A stretch of 14,298 nucleotides of DNA, taken from Rhodoferax sp. OV413. Lineage in GTDB: Bacteria; Pseudomonadota; Gammaproteobacteria; Burkholderiales; Burkholderiaceae_C. The translations under genes were made by a program, and so were the position numbers. The notes beneath the pieces were generated by a model. It ran no database searches and was not told the DNA's origin. It worked only from the letters and a program-made list of their open reading frames with translations. Positions 7,232 through 14,298 of this stretch are shown here, one piece after another (within the stretch, counting starts at the first letter, position 1; each line of letters opens with the position of its first letter). The stretch lies in assembly GCA_945861195.1 (NCBI GenBank), contig CAMATS010000022.1, positions 1-14,298 on the forward strand. Direction: 5' to 3'.

Positions 7232-8578
7232 GTGTCCTCTGCTTTTGCACCCGACATACAAGCCAACCGACTCAGTGCGGGTGACTATGCCCGTAACTTT
7301 GCCGACGCCAGCCCGCCGCTGAGTGTGTCGCAGGCCCTGCTTGAAGCGGAGCGCTGCCTGTACTGCTTTGACGCGCCCTGCGCCACCGCCTGCCCCACCA
7401 GCATCGATGTGCCGTCCTTCATCAAGCGCATTGCCGATGGCAACCTGCGCGGCTCGGCCCGCACCATTCTGGAGGCTAACCCGCTTGGCGGAATGTGTGC
7501 CCGGGTCTGTCCGACCGAAAACCTGTGCGAGGAGGTTTGTGTACGCAACACGCAAGAGGGCAGGCCGGTTCAAATCGGTCGGCTACAGCGCCACGCCGTG
7601 GACGCCTTGATGGAAAGCGCCCAGCCCCAGTTGTTCACCCGCGCCGCACCCACCGGCAAGACGGTGGCCGTGGTGGGTGCCGGCCCGGCGGGGCTGGCCT
7701 GTGCCCACACCCTGGCGCGGCTGGGCCATGAGGTGGTGGTGTACGACGCTAATCCCAAGGCCGGCGGCCTGAACGAATACGGGCTGGCCAGCTACAAAAC
7801 TCCGGATGACTTTGCCCAAAAAGAGATCGCTTGGCTGCTCGACATTGGCGGCATCACCCTGCGCCAGGGTTGGCGCTTGGAGACCCCGGCCCAGCTCGAC
7901 GCCCTGCGTCAGGACCACGATGCGCTATTTCTGGGCATGGGCCTGCAGCAAACCCACCTGCTTGGCGTGCCCGGCGAACACCTGGGCGGGGTGCAAGACG
8001 CGGTGGACTTCATCGCCACACTGCGCCAGACGCCCAACGTCGACACCCTGCCGGTCGGTCGCCGGGTGGTGGTCATTGGCGGGGGCATGACCGCGGTGGA
8101 CGCCGCGGTGCAGAGCAAACTGTTGGGCGCGCAAGAGGTACACATGGTGTACCGGCGAGGGCCCGAACACCTGTCGGCCTCCAACGCCGAACAGGAATGG
8201 GCGCAGACCCATGGCGTCACCCTCCACCACTGGCTAGCGCCAGAGGAAATTGTGGGCGCTGACGGCCAGGCCAGTGGCGTGCGCTTTGTCCGGCAAGTCC
8301 TGGTGGGTGGCAAGCTGCAGGCCACCGGCGAGACCCACACCCTGCGGGCTGACACGGTACTCAAGGCCATCGGCCAATGGCTGGGTAACCCGGTGCTGGC
8401 GCAAGTCGGCCTGGCGCTGCAGGACGGGCGCATCACCACCGACGCCGTGGGCCAGACCAACTTGCCCGGCGTCTGGGCCGGTGGTGACTGCCGCGCCGGC
8501 GGGCTCGACCTGACGGTGGAAGCGGTGGAGCACGGCAAACAGTCTGCCCGCGCCATTCACCAGCATCTGTCGGCCTAA
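7232..8578 (+). CDS. preT: Dihydropyrimidine dehydrogenase, NAD(P)H-oxidising FAD/Fe-S subunit PreT
   Basis: The 448-residue protein matches the small subunit of bacterial dihydropyrimidine dehydrogenase (E. coli PreT is about 412) and resembles the glutamate synthase small chain. It passes electrons from NAD(P)H through FAD and Fe-S clusters to PreA. The N-terminal Fe-S domain has C42, C45, C50, C54 and C89, C93, C99, C103, plus Q119. All are at a constant offset of 37 from the mammalian DPYD residues C79-C91, C126-C140 and Q156, as I recall that sequence, so even the unusual Gln cluster ligand is kept. A first nucleotide-binding loop, VVGAGPAG, lies at 147-154, a second, VIGGGMTAVD, at 281-290, and the flavin motif GVWAGGDC near the C-terminus. 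The GTG start at 7232 is preceded by AAGGAG. preA follows after 27 bp, which supports a two-subunit enzyme. Cytoplasmic; first gene of the predicted operon. Confidence 0.93.
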   Translation: MSSAFAPDIQANRLSAGDYARNFADASPPLSVSQALLEAERCLYCFDAPCATACPTSIDVPSFIKRIADGNLRGSARTILEANPLGGMCARVCPTENLCEEVCVRNTQEGRPVQIGRLQRHAVDALMESAQPQLFTRAAPTGKTVAVVGAGPAGLACAHTLARLGHEVVVYDANPKAGGLNEYGLASYKTPDDFAQKEIAWLLDIGGITLRQGWRLETPAQLDALRQDHDALFLGMGLQQTHLLGVPGEHLGGVQDAVDFIATLRQTPNVDTLPVGRRVVVIGGGMTAVDAAVQSKLLGAQEVHMVYRRGPEHLSASNAEQEWAQTHGVTLHHWLAPEEIVGADGQASGVRFVRQVLVGGKLQATGETHTLRADTVLKAIGQWLGNPVLAQVGLALQDGRITTDAVGQTNLPGVWAGGDCRAGGLDLTVEAVEHGKQSARAIHQHLSA

Positions 8579-8605
8579 GGCCAGGCACAGGATTCGGAGA
8601 CACCC

Positions 8606-9913
8606 ATGGCCAACTTGAACACCACCTTTGCCGGCATTGCCAGCCCCAACCCGTTTTGGCTGGCCTCGGCGCCGCCCACCGACAAGGCCTACAACGTCAA
8701 CCGGGCGTTTGAGGCCGGCTGGGGTGGCGTGGTCTGGAAAACCCTGGGTGAGGCCGGGCCGCCCATCGTGAACGTGAACGGGCCGCGTTATGGCGCACTG
8801 CTCACGCCAGACCGGCGCATGATGGGCTTCAACAACATTGAACTCATTACCGACCGCGACCTTGAGCTCAACTTGAGCGAGATCGCCCAGGTCAAGCGCG
8901 ATTGGCCGGACCGCGCGATGGTGGTCTCGCTGATGGTGCCCTGCGAGGAGCAGTCCTGGAAAGCCATACTGCCGCGCGTGGCCGACACCGGCGCCGACGG
9001 CATCGAGCTCAATTTTGGCTGCCCGCACGGCATGAGCGAACGCGGCATGGGGGCCGCGGTGGGCCAGGTGCCCGAGTACATCGAGATGGTCACGGCCTGG
9101 TGCAAGCAGTATTCCAAGCTGCCGGTGATCGTCAAGCTCACGCCCAACATCACCGACATCCGCCAGCCGGCGCGGGCGGCTAAAAAAGGCGGGGCAGACG
9201 CGGTATCGCTGATCAACACCATCAGCTCGATCATGGGGGTGGACCCGAAGAGCCTGACCATGAGCCCGGCCACCGGCGGCCACGGTTCGCACGGCGGCTA
9301 CTGCGGCCCAGCCGTGAAGCCGATTGCGCTCAATATGGTGGCTCAGATTGCACAGGACCAGCAGACATCAAACTTGCCAATTTCTGGTATCGGCGGCATC
9401 GGGAGTTGGCGCGATGCGCTGGACTACATCGCACTGGGCGCTGGCAATGTGCAGGTCTGCACCGCCGCCATGGTGTTTGGCTTCAAGATCGTGCAGGAAA
9501 TGAGCGATGGCCTGTCGAATTACATGGACGAGATGGGCTTTAGCTCAATTGACGCATTCCGGGGCCGCGCCCTGCCATCGGTCACCGAATGGCGTTACCT
9601 CAACCTCAACCACATCAGCAAGGCGGTGATCAAGCAAGACAGCTGCATCCAGTGCGGGCGCTGCTACATTGCCTGCGAGGACACCGCGCACCAGGCCATT
9701 ACCGCCGTCAAAGACGGCCAGCGCCATTTCGAGGTGAAAGAGGACGAGTGCGTGGGCTGCAACCTGTGTGTCACGGTCTGCCCGGTGCCCGAATGCATCA
9801 CGCTGCGCGACCTGCAGCCCGGCGAAATCGACCAACGCACCGGGCTGCCGGCCAGCGCTGCGCATGCCGACTGGACCACGCACCCGAACAACCCGGTGCG
9901 GATGGCGGCCTGA
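8606..9913 (+). CDS. preA: Dihydropyrimidine dehydrogenase, catalytic FMN/Fe-S subunit PreA
   Basis: The 435-residue protein is the catalytic subunit that reduces uracil or thymine to the 5,6-dihydro form (E. coli PreA is about 411 residues). The N-terminal two thirds are a dihydroorotate-dehydrogenase-like FMN barrel with NFGCPHGMSERGMG at 136-149, KLTPNITDI, and GIGGIGSW with LGAGNVQVCTA for phosphate binding. The C-terminus is a two-cluster ferredoxin domain: C347, C350, C353, C357 and C382, C385, C388, C392. The substrate loop continues as AAVGQ (150-154), where the mammalian enzyme has ACGQ with its catalytic Cys671; Val152 stands at that place. GGAG (8596-8599) lies 6 nt before the ATG. 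A C-terminal tail of about 35 residues after the ferredoxin domain (LQPGEIDQRTG onward) makes it longer than the E. coli protein. Confidence 0.95.
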   Translation: MANLNTTFAGIASPNPFWLASAPPTDKAYNVNRAFEAGWGGVVWKTLGEAGPPIVNVNGPRYGALLTPDRRMMGFNNIELITDRDLELNLSEIAQVKRDWPDRAMVVSLMVPCEEQSWKAILPRVADTGADGIELNFGCPHGMSERGMGAAVGQVPEYIEMVTAWCKQYSKLPVIVKLTPNITDIRQPARAAKKGGADAVSLINTISSIMGVDPKSLTMSPATGGHGSHGGYCGPAVKPIALNMVAQIAQDQQTSNLPISGIGGIGSWRDALDYIALGAGNVQVCTAAMVFGFKIVQEMSDGLSNYMDEMGFSSIDAFRGRALPSVTEWRYLNLNHISKAVIKQDSCIQCGRCYIACEDTAHQAITAVKDGQRHFEVKEDECVGCNLCVTVCPVPECITLRDLQPGEIDQRTGLPASAAHADWTTHPNNPVRMAA

Positions 9914-9962
9914 ACGCCCGGTCCAATATTTCCATCAAGCCAACCCTACAGGAGAACCCGTC

Positions 9963-11405
9963 ATGAGCGCTGTTTTGATCCGTGGTGGCACCGTGGTCAA
10001 TGCCGACCGAGCCTTTCGTGCTGATGTGCTTTGCCAGAGCGGCCGCATCGTGGCCGTGGCAGAGGGCTTGAGCGCACCGGCCGGTGCCACCGTGGTGGAG
10101 GCCGGTGGCCAGTATGTGATGCCGGGCGGCATTGACCCCCACACCCATATGCAGCTGCCTTTCATGGGCACCACCACCATGGACGATTTTTATGACGGCA
10201 CCGCCGCCGCCATGGCCGGAGGCACCACCACCATCATCGACTTTGTCATTCCCAACCCGCAGCAGCCGCTGATGGAGGCCTACCACACCTGGCGCGGCTG
10301 GGCCGAAAAAGCCGCCTCGGACTACAGCTTCCACATGGCCATCACCTGGTGGGACGAGTCGGTGCGGCGCGACATGGGCACGCTGGTGCAACAGGAAGGC
10401 ATCAACAGCTTCAAACACTTCATGGCCTACAAGAATGCCATCATGTGCGACGACGAGACCCTGGTCAACAGCTTCAAGCGCGCGTTGGAGCTTGGTGCCA
10501 TGCCCACCGTGCACGCAGAAAACGGCGAGCTGGTTTTTCTGCTGCAGCAAGAGGTGGCCGCCATGGGCATCAAGGGCCCGGAAGGCCACCCGCTGTCGCG
10601 CCCGCCTGCTGTGGAGGGCGAGGCTGCCAACCGCGCCATTGCCATTGCCGATGTGCTGGGCGTGCCGATTTATGTGGTGCATGTGTCGTGCATCGAGTCG
10701 GCCGAGGCCATTGCCCGAGCCCGGGCGCGCGGCCAGCGGGTCTATGGCGAGGTACTGGCCGGGCATCTGGTATTGGACGACAGCGTCTACCGCCACCCCG
10801 ACTTTGCCAGCGCCGCCGCCCATGTGATGAGCCCGCCGTTTCGGCCCAAGGGGCACCAGGAAACGCTTTGGCGCGGCCTGCAGTCGGGCAATCTGCACAC
10901 CACCGCCACCGACCATTGCACTTTTTGCGCCGCGCAAAAAGCCGCCGGCCGCGATGACTTTGCCAAGATTCCGAACGGCTGCGGCGGCGTGGAAGAGCGG
11001 CTGGCAGTCATCTGGGACGCCGGTGTCAACAGCGGGCGCCTCACGCCGTCCGAGTTTGTAGCCATCACCTCGGCCAACACCGCCAAGCTGTTCAACATCT
11101 ACCCGCAAAAGGGCAGCGTCTCGGTCGGCGCCGATGCCGACCTGGTGGTGTGGGACCCGGAGGGCAGCAAAACCCTCTCCGCCAAAACCCAGTTCAGCAA
11201 GGGAGACTTCAACATCTTCGAGGGCCGCACCGTGCGCGGCATTCCCAGCCACACCCTGAGCCAAGGCGAGCTGGTGTTTGTACAAGGCGAGCTCCGTGCC
11301 GTGCGCGGCAAAGGCCGCTACATCAAGCGCCCGGCCTTTGGCCCGGATTTTGGCGCCGTGCAGCAGCGCGCCCGGGCCCAGCTGCCGACCGCAGTGGCGC
11401 GTTAA
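9963..11405 (+). CDS. hydA: Dihydropyrimidinase / D-hydantoinase
   Basis: The 480-residue cyclic amidohydrolase opens dihydrouracil or dihydrothymine to the N-carbamoyl-beta-amino acid, the second step of reductive pyrimidine degradation. The binuclear zinc site is complete: H60 and H62 in DPHTHMQ, the carbamylated lysine K157 in FMAYKN, H184 in TVHAEN, H240 in VVHVSC, and D317 in TATDHC. Length and spacing match bacterial D-hydantoinases. The start at 9963 has AGGAG (9950-9954) 8 nt upstream; the frame is open 65 codons further into preA, but that extension overlaps preA in another frame and is not coding. Natural substrate by context: dihydropyrimidines, although such enzymes often also accept 5-substituted hydantoins. 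A very long minus-strand frame across this gene is an artefact of GC-rich codons. Confidence 0.94.
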   Translation: MSAVLIRGGTVVNADRAFRADVLCQSGRIVAVAEGLSAPAGATVVEAGGQYVMPGGIDPHTHMQLPFMGTTTMDDFYDGTAAAMAGGTTTIIDFVIPNPQQPLMEAYHTWRGWAEKAASDYSFHMAITWWDESVRRDMGTLVQQEGINSFKHFMAYKNAIMCDDETLVNSFKRALELGAMPTVHAENGELVFLLQQEVAAMGIKGPEGHPLSRPPAVEGEAANRAIAIADVLGVPIYVVHVSCIESAEAIARARARGQRVYGEVLAGHLVLDDSVYRHPDFASAAAHVMSPPFRPKGHQETLWRGLQSGNLHTTATDHCTFCAAQKAAGRDDFAKIPNGCGGVEERLAVIWDAGVNSGRLTPSEFVAITSANTAKLFNIYPQKGSVSVGADADLVVWDPEGSKTLSAKTQFSKGDFNIFEGRTVRGIPSHTLSQGELVFVQGELRAVRGKGRYIKRPAFGPDFGAVQQRARAQLPTAVAR

Positions 11406-11462
11406 GCCCACCCCCACTTTGACACCCACTTCGCCCCGCCGCCCGTTTTTGGAGACCCGCAC

Positions 11463-12719
11463 ATGAGCACCGCTACCGCCACCGACATCAGCCGCCTGCG
11501 CATCAACGGCGAGCGCCTCTGGGCCTCGTTGATGGAGCTGGCGCAGATCGGCGCCACGCCCAAGGGCGGCGTCTGCCGCCTGACCCTGACCGACCTGGAC
11601 AAACAGGGCCGCGACCTGGTCACGCGCTGGGCGCGCGAGGCTGGCATGAGCGTCACCATCGACAAAATCGGCAACGGCTTCATGCGCCGGCCCGGGCGCG
11701 ACAACAGCCTGCCGCCCATCATGACCGGCAGCCACATCGACACCCAGCCCACCGGCGGCAAGTTCGACGGCAACTACGGCGTGCTGGCCGGCATCGAGGT
11801 GGTCCGCACCCTGAACGACCTGGGGATTGAGACCGAGGCACCGATCGAGGTGGCGTTCTGGACCAATGAAGAAGGCTCGCGCTTCGTGCCGGTGATGATG
11901 GGCTCGGGCGTGTTCGCCAAGGCCTTCACCCTGGAGCATGCCTACGCCGCACGCGACACCGACGGCAAGAGCGTGCATGACGAGCTGAAACGCATCGGCT
12001 ACATCGGCAGCGAGGAACCCGGCCAGCATCCGATCGGCGCCTATTTCGAGACCCACATCGAACAGGGCCCGGTACTGGAAGACAACGACATCACCATCGG
12101 CGTGGTGCAGGGCGTGCTCGGCATCCGCTGGTTTGACTGCACCGTGACCGGCATGGAAGCCCACGCAGGCCCGACACCGATGGCGCTGCGCCGGGATGCG
12201 ATGCAGGTGGCCGCCCCCATCATGCAGGAGGTGGTGGCCACCGCCCTGCGCCACGCGCCGCATGGGCGCGGCACGGTTGGCATGGTGCAGGTGCACCCGA
12301 ACAGCCGCAATGTGATTCCGGGCCGGGTCAAGTTCTCGATCGACCTGCGCAACAGCACCGACGCCGTGGTGGATCAAATGGCTGACGAAGTCAAAGCCTT
12401 TGCCGCCCGGCTCAGCCAGCAAAGCGGGCTGAGCGTGAAGATTGAGTTGGTGTCGAGTTACTCGGCCATCGGCTTTCATGCCGACTGCATTGACGCCGTG
12501 GCACGTGCGGCGCAACAGCTGGGCTACTCCAACATGCCAGTGGTCTCGGGCGCTGGGCACGACGCGGTCTACATGGCCAAGCTGGCGCCCAGCGGCATGA
12601 TCTTCATTCCCTGCAAAGACGGCATCAGCCACAATGAGATCGAGGACGCCAAGGCCGAGCACATCACCGCCGGCTGCAATGTGCTGCTGCATGCGATGCT
12701 GGAACGGGCCGGGACCTGA
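11463..12719 (+). CDS. Zn-dependent M20-family N-carbamoyl-amino-acid hydrolase (probable beta-ureidopropionase)
   Basis: The 418-residue amidase of the HyuC/AmaB family is predicted to hydrolyse N-carbamoyl-beta-alanine to beta-alanine, CO2 and ammonia, the third and last step of the pathway. Metal and active-site motifs are present: GSHIDTQ (H91), GGKFDGNYG (D102), TNEEGSRF (E136, E137), THIEQGP (H198), the dimer-domain motif GMEAHAGPTPM, GAGHDA and ISHNEIE (H390). Family members split between beta-ureidopropionases and L-carbamoylases, and sequence alone does not decide; the surrounding preT-preA-hydA argues for the former (pydC/amaB-like). GGAG (11451-11454) lies 8 nt before the ATG. The gap to hydA is 57 bp with no terminator seen. 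GC content is high (about 68% in the sampled stretch 11701-11760), in contrast to the following genes. Confidence 0.9.
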   Translation: MSTATATDISRLRINGERLWASLMELAQIGATPKGGVCRLTLTDLDKQGRDLVTRWAREAGMSVTIDKIGNGFMRRPGRDNSLPPIMTGSHIDTQPTGGKFDGNYGVLAGIEVVRTLNDLGIETEAPIEVAFWTNEEGSRFVPVMMGSGVFAKAFTLEHAYAARDTDGKSVHDELKRIGYIGSEEPGQHPIGAYFETHIEQGPVLEDNDITIGVVQGVLGIRWFDCTVTGMEAHAGPTPMALRRDAMQVAAPIMQEVVATALRHAPHGRGTVGMVQVHPNSRNVIPGRVKFSIDLRNSTDAVVDQMADEVKAFAARLSQQSGLSVKIELVSSYSAIGFHADCIDAVARAAQQLGYSNMPVVSGAGHDAVYMAKLAPSGMIFIPCKDGISHNEIEDAKAEHITAGCNVLLHAMLERAGT

Positions 12720-12748
12720 GCAACAGCCTGCAAGAGATAATCATCAGC

Positions 12749-13048
12749 ATGCAAATCAGACCCGCGCAAATTTCTCGAATTGCAGACATCTGCCGGCGCT
12801 TTCATGTGCGCCGTTTGCAGTTGTTTGGATCAGCTGCTATGGGCGCGGAGCGACCTGACAGCGATGTTGATTTGCTGGTGGAATTTATCCCCGGCCAAGC
12901 CCCGGGAGGGTTTGGACTGGTTGATATGCAAGAAGAGTTGTCCGACACCTTTGGCGGCCGCAAAATTGACCTCGCGTTTCCGTCAGTGCTCGACAACCCC
13001 TACAGGCGGCGCGCCATCGAGCCCCAATTGCAGGCGCTCTATCAATGA
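12749..13048 (+). CDS. mntA: MNT-domain nucleotidyltransferase, predicted antitoxin MntA
   Basis: The 99-residue protein is a minimal nucleotidyltransferase. The catalytic pattern GSX10DXD is complete: G27-S28 in LQLFGSAAMG, then D39 and D41 in SDVDLLVEF, with a third acidic residue D74 in GRKIDL. In MNT-HEPN (type VII) toxin-antitoxin pairs the MntA enzyme transfers AMP to a tyrosine of the HEPN toxin and thereby inactivates it. The next gene overlaps by 4 nt (ATGA) and encodes a matching HEPN protein, which supports this role. It starts 29 bp after the hydrolase gene in the same orientation. No good ribosome binding site is seen (AGAGA at 12733-12737 is rather far), and no own promoter is evident, so it may be expressed by read-through. 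A possible alternative is a plain housekeeping nucleotidyltransferase, but the pairing makes this unlikely. Confidence 0.88.
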   Translation: MQIRPAQISRIADICRRFHVRRLQLFGSAAMGAERPDSDVDLLVEFIPGQAPGGFGLVDMQEELSDTFGGRKIDLAFPSVLDNPYRRRAIEPQLQALYQ

Positions 13049-13395
13049 CTTTGGATCGCAAGCCGGCCCACCTCACCGATATGCTGGGGTTCGTCTGCGA
13101 AATGCGTTCGCTGATGAAGGGCGTGAGCCTCGCCGACTTCTCAAAAAACAGGGTTTTGTGTCTGGCTGTAGAAAAATTGTTTATCAACCTGGGCGAAGCC
13201 GCTTATCGTTTAGGTGAGGAAGCCAGCAAAACTATGCCCGGTGTGCCCTGGCGGCAAATCACAGGGATTAGAAATATTTTGGCGCATGGTTACGATCAAG
13301 TTGCTCATGAAGTCCTTTTCAACACGATCATCAACGACCTGCCTGCGGTCGAGTCGTCACTGCGGCAAATGATTGATGTTGCCTCGCCGAAATGA
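13045..13395 (+). CDS. hepT: HEPN-domain (DUF86/HepT-like) RNase toxin
   Basis: The 116-residue, mainly helical protein has the HEPN ribonuclease motif RX4HXY as RNILAHGY (R76, H81, Y83) in GIRNILAHGYDQV. In studied pairs the Arg and His are the RNase active site and the Tyr is the residue AMPylated by MntA. The start codon overlaps the mntA stop (ATGA), suggesting translational coupling; there is no independent ribosome binding site. The base composition is markedly lower in GC than the neighbouring catabolic genes (25 of 60 bases in 13141-13200), consistent with acquisition by transfer. All key residues are present, so the toxin appears functional. It ends 50 bp before the transporter gene. 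Confidence 0.88.
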   Translation: MTLDRKPAHLTDMLGFVCEMRSLMKGVSLADFSKNRVLCLAVEKLFINLGEAAYRLGEEASKTMPGVPWRQITGIRNILAHGYDQVAHEVLFNTIINDLPAVESSLRQMIDVASPK

Positions 13396-13445
13396 ACGAA
13401 CAAATCTTGTCGCGTATCGAAGTTTTTAACCCCACCGGAGAACCT

Positions 13446-14298
13446 ATGTCAGTCCAACCCCTGAATCGCCGCCATGCCATCGTCCTGGCCGCTGCCCTGG
13501 CCGCTGCTGCCCCCACCCTGAGCTTGGCCCAAGCCAAGCCCAAAGTCGCCGGCATTTACACCGTGCCGTTTGAGCAGCAGTGGGCTGGGCGCTTGCACAC
13601 CGCGCTCAAAGCCGCCGAGGCGCGGGGCGATATCGAGTACAAAGCCAGCGAGAACGTGTCGAATGCCGACTACGAGCGGGTGATGCGCGAGTACGCCACC
13701 GCCGGCAACACCCTGATCGTGGGCGAGGCCTTTGCGGTGGAAGCCGCCGCGCGCAAGGTCGCCAAAGATTTCCCCAAAGTGTCTTTCCTGATGGGCTCCT
13801 CGGGCAAGCCGCAAGCACCCAACTTCAGCGTGTTTGACAACTACATCCAGGAGCCGGCTTACCTCAGCGGCATGATTGCCGGCGGCATGAGCAAGAGCAA
13901 CAAGATCGGCATGGTCGGCGGTTTCCCCATCCCTGAAGTCAACCGCCTGATGAACGCCTTCATGGCTGGTGCCAAAGAGATCAACCCCAAGGTGGAGTTC
14001 AGCGTGAGCTTCATCAACAGCTGGTTTGACCCACCCAAGGCCAAGGAAGCCGCCTTTGCCATGATCGACAAGGGCGCCGACGTGATGTATGCCGAGCGCT
14101 TTGGCGTGAGCGATGCCGCCAAGGAAAAGGGCAAGCTGGCCATTGGCAACGTGATCAACACCCAGGCCCAGTACCCCGACACGGTGGTGGCCTCGGCCAT
14201 GTGGCATTTCGAGCCTTCAGCCGACCGCGCCATCAAAATGGTGAAAGACGGCAAGTTCACGGCCGAAGACTACGGCCCCTATTCGATGATGAAGCACA
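13446..14298 (+). CDS. BMP-family ABC transporter substrate-binding protein (3' end beyond the window)
   Basis: 284 complete codons are visible before the window ends. A signal peptide is clear: basic NRRH at 7-10, a hydrophobic A/L-rich core (11-22) and a likely cleavage after AQA (residue 30), so the protein is periplasmic. The mature part shows the basic membrane protein (PnrA/Med-like) fold signatures: VAGIYTVPFEQQW at the start, GNTLIVGEAFA, FDNYIQEPAYLSG near the middle, KIGMVGGFPIPEVN, and GADVMYAERFG. Characterised BMP proteins bind nucleosides. Here, next to pyrimidine degradation genes, a nucleoside, pyrimidine or related ligand is inferred. Permease and ATPase genes would be expected just downstream, outside this window. 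GGAG (13437-13440) lies 5 nt before the ATG. Whether it shares the preT transcript is unknown; no terminator is visible before it. Confidence 0.88.
   Translation, partial: MSVQPLNRRHAIVLAAALAAAAPTLSLAQAKPKVAGIYTVPFEQQWAGRLHTALKAAEARGDIEYKASENVSNADYERVMREYATAGNTLIVGEAFAVEAAARKVAKDFPKVSFLMGSSGKPQAPNFSVFDNYIQEPAYLSGMIAGGMSKSNKIGMVGGFPIPEVNRLMNAFMAGAKEINPKVEFSVSFINSWFDPPKAKEAAFAMIDKGADVMYAERFGVSDAAKEKGKLAIGNVINTQAQYPDTVVASAMWHFEPSADRAIKMVKDGKFTAEDYGPYSMMKH

Noticed and set aside
8234..9292. A 352-codon minus-strand open frame across the preT-preA junction.
   Set aside because: It is antisense to two confident genes and carries no recognisable motif.
9798..12692. A 964-codon uninterrupted open frame on the minus strand opposite preA, hydA and the M20 hydrolase gene.
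   Set aside because: All three plus-strand genes are firmly identified by motifs and ribosome binding sites. The antisense frame is rich in H, G, A, V and R in a low-complexity way, the usual product of reading GC-rich codons in reverse.
12720..13445. Target-site duplications or terminal inverted repeats around the MNT-HEPN pair as proof of insertion.
   Set aside because: I compared the short flanks by eye and found no convincing direct or inverted repeats, so no mobile element is claimed.
13449..14207. A 252-codon minus-strand open frame opposite the BMP-family gene.
   Set aside because: The plus strand encodes a clear signal peptide and BMP-family protein; the reverse frame is His/Gly/Ala-rich shadow sequence.

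Overview
The window looks like chromosome from a high-GC betaproteobacterium, most likely Burkholderiales and close to Comamonadaceae (Rhodoferax/Polaromonas-like). This rests on protein style, GC-rich codon use and the pairing of a YhdP-type AsmA-like gene with glnE; no rRNA gene or other strict marker is present. No tRNA, rRNA, CRISPR array or insertion sequence was seen.

Layout. Positions 1-2594 (minus) hold the N-terminal two thirds of a YhdP-family envelope protein, cut by the window edge. Only 15 bp away, glnE (2610-5327, plus) encodes the bifunctional glutamine synthetase adenylyltransferase/adenylyl-removing enzyme. A FAA1-type long-chain acyl-CoA synthetase follows (5418-7097). After a 134-bp gap, everything to the right edge reads on the plus strand: preT (7232-8578), preA (8606-9913), hydA (9963-11405) and a M20-family N-carbamoyl-amino-acid hydrolase/beta-ureidopropionase (11463-12719). 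Then come a two-gene MNT-HEPN toxin-antitoxin module (12749-13048 and 13045-13395) and a BMP-family ABC transporter binding protein that runs off the right edge (13446-14298).

How the genes work together. PreT-PreA reduce uracil or thymine with NAD(P)H, HydA opens the dihydropyrimidine ring, and the M20 hydrolase releases beta-alanine (or beta-aminoisobutyrate), CO2 and ammonia. This is the complete reductive pyrimidine degradation pathway, used to obtain nitrogen. The BMP binding protein is a plausible uptake component for a nucleoside or pyrimidine.

The most interesting points are: (i) a close match to a sigma-54 (-24/-12) promoter, TGGCAT-N5-TTGCA, at 7161-7176 just ahead of preT, with a dyad (GGTTCA-N7-TGAACC) upstream, which suggests nitrogen control; (ii) an intact MNT-HEPN module in the same orientation inside the catabolic run, between the last enzyme gene and the transporter gene, with lower GC in at least part of it; (iii) a PreA active-site loop with Val where the mammalian enzyme has its catalytic Cys.
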